Below are positions 58,083 through 64,000 of a stretch of 64,000 bases of DNA, one piece after another. Numbering within the stretch: the first letter of the stretch is position 1; each line of letters starts with the position of its first letter. Source of the stretch: Distichodus sexfasciatus (Eukaryota; Chordata; Actinopteri; Characiformes; Distichodontidae); the NCBI GenBank assembly GCA_032718565.1, contig JAVGVS010000020.1, forward strand, positions 88,501 to 152,500, read 5' to 3'. The notes under the pieces are model-generated. The model was given only the letters and a program-made list of their open reading frames with translations. It did not search any database and had not been told where the DNA came from. The translations under genes were made by a program, and so were the position numbers.

Positions 58083-58980
58083 AAGTAATTTGTCAGTGTT
58101 TACATTTAACTTGACCTTTCAACAAAATACAAACATGACATTCCTCGCAAGTCATAACCATATCTTTTAAGGGCCTTTGATCTTTAAGTTGATATGATAA
58201 AATAAATATAAATATGATAAACAAGATTTTGAAAATTGCAAGAAAATTTTTTCATGCATTTCTATGGTCTCAGCCTTTTTATAGAAGAGTTTACACGAAT
58301 GTGATAAGCGTTCAGACAAGAGGCCTATTACCAGCCCTCCTTCAACCCCCGCGCAGTCCATCTACAAAGATTTATAACTCACATTAGAGCAAATTCAGTT
58401 TACTACAAACCACATCGATCTGTTCTTTAGATCTCCATAAGCCTCCGCACTGTATCCTAATAGCAGCTTGTTAAGTTCCACAACGACCTTTATAAAGTCC
58501 GCAGCGCTCATTTTTTTCATGATGCCCGATGCATCAGCATCATCTCAGGCGTAAAAACGTCCCGCCGTATGGTTACTGATGACAGCGCGTCGGAAAACTC
58601 GCCTCCGCTTTCCCGTCTCGTCCCCTAAACAACGTTTGAATCGCCGAAGGGCATTGAAGACAATCTTAAAGATAGAAAAAAGGCAGAGTGGAGCGGAGAG
58701 AGATTTCTCGTTTCAACATCAGCACGCGCCTGGAAGACGGGCGTTATGGACAAGGTTGCGTCGTCCTCTCTTCTCTAACGTCTTTGTTCTTGTCAGGCCT
58801 TATTGCGCCTGCTTTTCTATGTCTCCCGAGCATGAGAGCTCACACACTGAAGGAGATGCAATACCTCAGAACTCATTCATATTCAACACAACGTGGATTT
58901 TTGTTGAAATACATAGAGGTCAAAATGGAAAGAAAAGCTGAAATGAAGCAGATATAGTGGCACAATGCGAAAAGTATATT

Positions 58981-59215
58981 TAAGTGAGTGATTATTTGTC
59001 TTTATGAACACAGCACAGCACCATGAACAAATGTGATCTTTGCATCTGACCAATCTGTGAAGGAGCAGTGGGCACCTTTTTTGGCACCGCCCGGGGGAGC
59101 AGTGCTTGGGGACGGTACCTCGCTCACAAGTACGTCAATGGTACCTTTGCCGGACTGAGACTTGAACTGGAGATCTTCTGATCATGGGGCTAACTCCCTA
59201 ACTGTTATGCTACCT
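58981..59215 (-). mobile_element. tRNA-derived SINE (family A)
   Basis: Full span from tail (AAGTGAGTGATTATTTGTC) to head (CCTAACTGTTATGCTACC), including CCGCCCGGGGGAGCAGTGCT. The extreme head is replaced by the tRNA-Leu-like piece next to it. Confidence 0.85.
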
Positions 59216-59285
59216 TGGTGTTAGAAGTCGGATTTGAACCCACGGCTCCATGTGGAGAACATAATCCTCACCTTCCGGGAAGGCG
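59216..59285 (-). pseudogene. tRNA-Leu-like 3' half with CCA, fused to SINE head
   Basis: On the minus strand: a variable-arm stem CTCC-ACAT-GGAG, then CGTGGGTTCAAATCCGACTT (T arm) and CTAACACCA. This tracks the 3' half of vertebrate tRNA-Leu (GTGGGTTCGAATCCCACTTC, TGACA) with a terminal CCA. The 5' half is not recognisable, so it cannot be a working tRNA gene. Confidence 0.5.
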
Positions 59286-59424
59286 TGCATCAACACACAC
59301 ACAAACGCACACACACACTGTGCAGTATAACGATGTGGTATGAGAACTAACACACACTTTACCATCATTATCACAAGCTGCTTCCTCTCTCCAGCATCAT
59401 TTACTCACCACCACACATGCAATT

Positions 59425-59580
59425 ACTCTCTCTCTTTCTCTCTGTCTCTCTCTACCTTTCTCTATATATCTATCCTTCTGTCCTTCATTCCATTCTATCC
59501 ATCTATCCATTTATCTATCTATCTATATATCTATCCATCCCTGTATCTCATTATTCTCTCTCTCCTGCCATCCTTCCCTC
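59425..59580. repeat. CT/TCTA-rich simple repeat
   Basis: CTCTCTCTTTCTCTC-type then TCTATCCAT repeats. Confidence 0.85.
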
Positions 59581-59917
59581 CCTGGTCTTCTCGTCCGTTC
59601 TCTTTTGCCTTCTCGCACTATTCTCACATCCCTCTTGTTAACTCCCTATCTCTTACCCAGTGATTCTGTCTTGTCCCAAACACACACACACAATTAATCT
59701 CACACTTCTCATCTGAAATGTGCTGTAAGAGGAAGAGTGTCACTTGTTCTCCTTCATAATGGGATGCAAAAAGCAAAAAGCTCCGGAACGTTCTATTTTC
59801 TCTCGTCCTACCCTTCAGATATCACTCGAATGCTTTTAGGACTAGTGTTGTTTTTTGTAATTAAAAAACATAGTTTTACAAATTATGTTCAGGAATTTTG
59901 TTAGTGTGTGTGTGTGC

Positions 59918-60205
59918 GTTCATGTATTTATCGCATTGTGGGGAACCTTTTGTCCCCTAAAATCACTTTTTTCTGTTTTTTTGGGCTTTGTGGGGACATT
60001 TGAGAGGTCCCCATGAGGAAAAATGACTTTATAGAAAATGTGCTTGTTTTATTTGAGAAACTAAAAGAGGTAAAAGATGTGCTTTTGGTTACTGAGGTTA
60101 GGATTAGGATTAGGGTTAGGTGTAAAATTATATACTTTAGTCATTATGGGAGTCTATGGAAAGATAGTAATACAAGACTGTGCGTGTGTGTGTGTGTGTG
60201 TGTTT
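59918..60205 (+). repeat. GT-associated dispersed repeat family E, copy 2
   Basis: Near-identical to 14060-14345 over its length, including the GTGGGGACATTTGAGAGGTC core. Ends in a (GT)n tract at 60183-60203. Confidence 0.85.
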
Positions 60206-60809
60206 GCATACCCCCAAAATAGAGACTTTGCTCTGATTGCACAGCGATAAAGTGGGGACGTGTGTGGTTATGGAGACATAAAACCCACACATTTTATTCA
60301 AGCTGAACTTTTCCGTTTAAAATCTCAGTCCCCATAATGCTCATATTCTTATAAAAGTGTGTTTTACATATTTGTATTTGTTTGTTTTGTTCTTTTTGAG
60401 GAGTGAATGTTCCTGCAGTTGGAGAGAGTGAGTGTGTAGGAACATTGTGCTCTCTTGTTTTTCTAAAAGCAAAAGGCAGTTCTAACACTCTTGTGGAAAA
60501 TCATGCTGTAAATGAGGTTAATACTTGGCTCGGGCTCAAGATGGCTGTGTGTGTGTGTGTGTGCTTGTGTGTGTGTGGGGGTGGGTAGTTCATTTTCATG
60601 CTTTTTTCTGCATGGACTGTAGGCTAGGAGCAGGATGCTAATGACAGTAAAAGTCCTCCAGGGCTACATTTTGGAAGGGTGGAGTTTTTGCTGGAGAACC
60701 AATAGGAAGCTTCACTGTTTGTCCCCTTTTCCCGCCTCCTGATTAGAATTTTGTGCAAATAGTGGCTTTTAGCACTCAGTAGTTAACTATAGTAGAGGCA
60801 AAGACACTT

Positions 60810-61076
60810 CAACTAGTTAACCAGTGTTAATTCTGTCCTTCACTAGGTAAAAGGCACATTTTGAGCCTCACTAGTTAACTAGAAAGAGCAACTAGACTCT
60901 CACTAGTGAGCAGTTGGGCCTTACTATTTACACTAGTAAGGTCAAAACACCCTTACTAGTGCAACTAGTGGACAGTCTAACTAGCGGAAATTATGGCCTA
61001 CACTAGTGCTACTAGTGAGCATTTTAAGCCTTGTTCCCTAGTGCAGCAAATGACAGCACCGCTAGTTAACTAGTTT
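60810..61076. repeat. ACTAGT-rich repeat region
   Basis: Nine exact ACTAGT hexamers (first 60812-60817, last 61069-61074) plus several one-off variants lie in ~265 bases, within loose units of type CACTAGTGAGC-TTTT-GCCTTA. Resembles a degenerate minisatellite. Confidence 0.8.
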
Positions 61077-61262
61077 GACCAGCAAGCATTTTTGCAGCAG
61101 AATGTCTAATAAGTCCAAACTACTGCAGGAGAGTGGGCTTGATATCAACAGTTTTCCATATCTATGTGTGTATAAGCATGTTTTAGGTGGTTGTTAAGAC
61201 ACAATTTGGGCTTTGTGAAGACATACAGAATTTTTATGTGATGCCCGGAAATGCTCAGCACT

Positions 61263-61405
61263 ATGGACGTAACGGTTAGGGAGTTGGGCCCGTGATCAGA
61301 AGGTCACCGGTTCAAGTCCCAGACTGGTAAAGGTACTATTGAGGTACTCATGAGCAAAGTACCTTCACCAAGCACTGCTTCCCGGGAGCTGCCAAAAAGG
61401 TACCA
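61263..61405 (+). mobile_element. SINE family A, 5' part
   Basis: CGTAACGGTTAGGGAGTTGG, GGTTCAAGTCCCAG, TGAGGTACTCATGAGCAAAG and CACTGCTTCCCGGGAGC. Confidence 0.85.
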
Positions 61406-62013
61406 AATGTGCTGTAACTGAAAAAAATTCAGTTTTTGCCTTACGACTTTCCAACTAAAATTGAATTTGGGTTTTTTTTTTTCTCCTTCTGTATCTCCCC
61501 GTGCTCAGGCTGGACTCAGTGCTGCACTTTTCTCCATCCTCAAAGCATTTTTTATGTCAAAGACGCTCAATTACAGTTGTTTTGGGGATAATTCATGGAG
61601 AGCGCATCCACTCAAACAGAGGACGATCAAACTGAGGCGGAATTAGCAGCAGCAGAGTAATATCCCTCTGTAGAGACGAAGGAGTAATTGTGTCATTCAT
61701 TTTCATTTGGCCATACGGAAGTGGCAGACCTTATTGTGCTTGATATCGCCTCAAGTCCCAGCTAGGAGTGATGGAGTAAGGGTTAGGGTTGGCTCCTATT
61801 CCTCTGTTTTGCAGCACTATACCGAGTAGGTTTGCATGATGACCATAAAATCAAATCCCCAAAAGAATTATTACACATTCAAGAATTTAGCCCTTCAACT
61901 CTGTCTGTTATAGTATAAACATTCATGAAACTAAAAATCCAAAAATTTCTCCTGACTTCACTGTATTGTTGTGGATGTAATAAGGAGGTAACAACATGAC
62001 AATGTCATGTAAT

Positions 62014-62636
62014 GGGCAGTTGCTAGCCTAACATTGGCACTGTGATCAGAAGGTCGCCAGTTCGAGTCTTGGATCAGTAAAGAAACCACTGAGGTACTCA
62101 TGAGCAAGGTACCCTAAGAACTGCTCCCAGAGTGCTGATAGAGCCACCCACTGCTTCTTCACGGATGAGTCAAATGCAGCAGTGTTGCACTGTGCTGTGG
62201 TGTGTTGATTCGGAAAATCTCACAATTCAATTCAAAATCGATTCACGATTCATGATTCAATACATAGATGAATCTGCTTCCAGATTGCTATTTTGAGTTA
62301 CTTTTCCCATTTGACTGTGGCAGATCACAAAAAAGTCACACTGAATCAAATGTAGTTTGCTAAATGTAATGCATGTGTGTGCATACTGACTGCATTTCCT
62401 TCATGCTCATGCGAAGGTGGTCTATCTGGGCAGATTTCGATATCGCACCATATATAGGACTGGCGAGCTGAAGACGTAAACAAGTGCCATTACGTTAGTT
62501 GAAAACTACGAAAAAAATTTTTGGAACGCATGAATCCATCTTGACTCGACAGAAAGAATCACGATTCAATTCGAATCAATTTTTTTGGCACACCTCTAGT
62601 GTGCTGTGTTTACAATGACAAAAAACCACTCACTTT
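62014..62636 (+). mobile_element. SINE family A split by a nested insertion
   Basis: The 5' part 62014-62199 ends ...TGCACTGTGCTGTG. The SINE resumes at 62601 with GTGCTGTGTTTACAATGACA and the tail. The 401 bases between are another element. Confidence 0.85.
62200..62600. mobile_element. hAT-like non-autonomous element nested in a SINE, 8-bp TSD
   Basis: Flanked by the perfect 8-bp direct repeat GTGCTGTG (62192-62199 and 62601-62608). The ends carry related inverted sequence (GTGTGTTGATTCGG left; CCGAATCAAT-type to GGCACACC right, seen as GAATCAATTTTTTTGGCACA). No transposase. Confidence 0.8.
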
Positions 62637-62984
62637 AATATTTTTTGCCATTAGTGAGCTATGAGACTTGGCGGACAGATGTCTGATTCTGTTAACCCTG
62701 TAGTTGACAGACGTGACTTGAAGCGTGGAAAAGAAAGTTAAAAGGGCGTCTGATGATCGATAAGCTAAACATCGGTTTTGCCGAGCGCACTGGTTTGTTT
62801 GGTTTTGTTTTGATGGAGGCGAGTGTGCCAGTTTGCTGCTGATGGATCGTAGACAGCGAGACGACGTGGTGTTGACATGCAACGAGTCTGATTTCACCTG
62901 CTGACTGACAACTCAGAGAAACAGAGAATGTGGGGTCAGATTTCACTCCAGCAGTACCATCATTCACGCTGCTGCTCCCATGAT

Positions 62985-63520
62985 CAGAGAGAGAGAGACA
63001 GAGAGAGGGAAAATCAAAAAGAGGAAAAAGGAGAAAGAGAGGAGGAGTGGGGGATGGAGAGGAGGAAGAGAGTACAATGAGGAGGACAGAACGATGAAAA
63101 GGAGGAGAGGAGCAGGATGATAGGAGAATGATGAGGATGAGAGTAGTAGGTGGAGGATGAGGAGGAGAGGAGGATGATGAGAGGAGAAGGAGGAGAAGAG
63201 GAGGAGGAGGAGAAGTGGAGAGGTGGATGAGGTGGAGGACGAGCAGGTGGAGGAGAGGAGGATGAGGGGGAGAGGAGGATAACGAGGAGAAGGGGAGGGG
63301 ATGAAGAGGAGGATGAGGAGGAGGACGAGAGGGGTATGAGGAGGAGTCGGATGAGGAGGAGAAGGAGGAAGAGAGGAGGATGAGGAGGAGAACAGAAGGA
63401 TGAAAAGGAGGAGAGGAGCAGGATGATAGGAGAATGATGAGGATGAGAGTAGTAGGTGGAGGATGAGAAGGAGAGGAGGAGGATGAGAGGAGGAGAAGAA
63501 GAGAGGAGGAGGAGGTTGTA
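62985..63520. repeat. ~530-bp GGA/GAGGA purine block
   Basis: GAGGAGGA and GATGAGGA repeats. A block near 63085-63150 (GGAGAGGAGCAGGATGATAG, then GTAGTAGGTGGAGGATGA) recurs at 63408-63470. Pro/Ser/Leu-rich minus-strand frames of 175-191 codons are artefacts. Confidence 0.93.
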
Positions 63521-63667
63521 AAACAACATTGTTCTCCACAAACCTGTTTCCGCTGCAGTGTGAAATGGGGTTTGAAGTGAGACGCTCAGGACCGATCTAA
63601 TTGCATTGTCTCTCCGTTCCGTCTACGCTCCGCCCCGCCCCGCTACGGCAGGATAATGGCTGTGATG

Positions 63668-63774
63668 TGAGTGTGTGTGTGTGTGTATGCGTGTAAAGTC
63701 TGTGTGCTCTGTGTGCCACCCATTAAAAATCCATCAGCAGTGAGTGAATGTGGAGAAGTTATGGAATCTCTTTC

Positions 63775-63807
<33 letters not shown>

Positions 63808-63808
63808 C
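63668..63808. repeat. GT and AC microsatellites
   Basis: (GT)n 63668-63688 and (AC)n 63777-63807. Confidence 0.9.
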
Positions 63809-63844
63809 ACAGGTGGTTTGGAAATGCTTCTGTTTAAATTAATA

Positions 63845-64000
63845 TTGAAAGAAAGAACCATAAAAGAGCCAGAAAGAAAGACAGAAATAGACAAGAGAAA
63901 AATAGAGGGCAAGAAAGAGAAAGCAAGAGACAAAAGAGAGAAAAGTTGAAAGAAGGAGAAAAAGAGATAGTGAGAGGGAGAGACACATTAAGAGAGAGAA
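63845..64000. repeat. GAAA/GA-rich purine stretch running off the window
   Basis: AGAAAGA/GAGAG repeats to the right edge; the end is not seen. Confidence 0.85.

Noticed and set aside
62964..63541. 175- and 191-codon minus-strand frames rich in Pro, Ser and Leu
   Set aside because: Complement of a GGA-repeat purine block; no family resemblance.

Overview
The window is vertebrate, almost certainly teleost, genomic DNA. It is nearly all intron and sits inside a neuregulin-3 (nrg3) gene transcribed on the minus strand. The teleost assignment rests on tRNA-derived fish SINEs with an L2-like tail, a second SINE resembling the DANA/Mermaid type, a fish-style solo LTR, a Tc1 end, and very dense AC, TCTA, CCAT, GAAA and GA microsatellites.

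Only two coding segments can be supported. The first is a 74-bp exon (28737-28810, minus) that encodes the C-terminal part of the EGF-like ErbB4-binding domain and continues into DQFLPKTDSILSDP, a neuregulin-3 sequence. The second is a 27-bp microexon (8502-8528, minus) encoding (T)DHLGIEFM plus one base. It is the positional counterpart of the NRG1 beta-1 microexon. The exons are separated by a 20.2-kb intron and join in phase to read SDP-TDHLGIEFM. The exon for the first half of the EGF domain must lie beyond 64000, and the transmembrane exon below position 1. I found neither in the window. I cannot tell an nrg3a from an nrg3b paralogue.

Layout by gene order on the minus strand: 64000-28811 is intron upstream of the EGF exon, with many microsatellites, 500-700 bp purine/pyrimidine blocks, a 0.7-kb GATG minisatellite and about ten SINE copies. 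28810-28737 is the EGF exon. 28736-8529 is an intron holding a LINE 3' end, a solo LTR with target-site duplication, a 282-bp palindrome, several MITE-like families and SINEs. 8528-8502 is the microexon. 8501-1 is intron with two duplicated elements, a Tc1 end and a tandemly duplicated SINE-bearing unit.

Between the repeats are single-copy, high-complexity stretches that look like conserved non-coding elements, as expected for the large introns of a neural developmental gene. Without alignments this is inference. Nearly all long open reading frames are repeat artefacts: SINEs, CCAT/TCTA arrays or polypyrimidine tracts.
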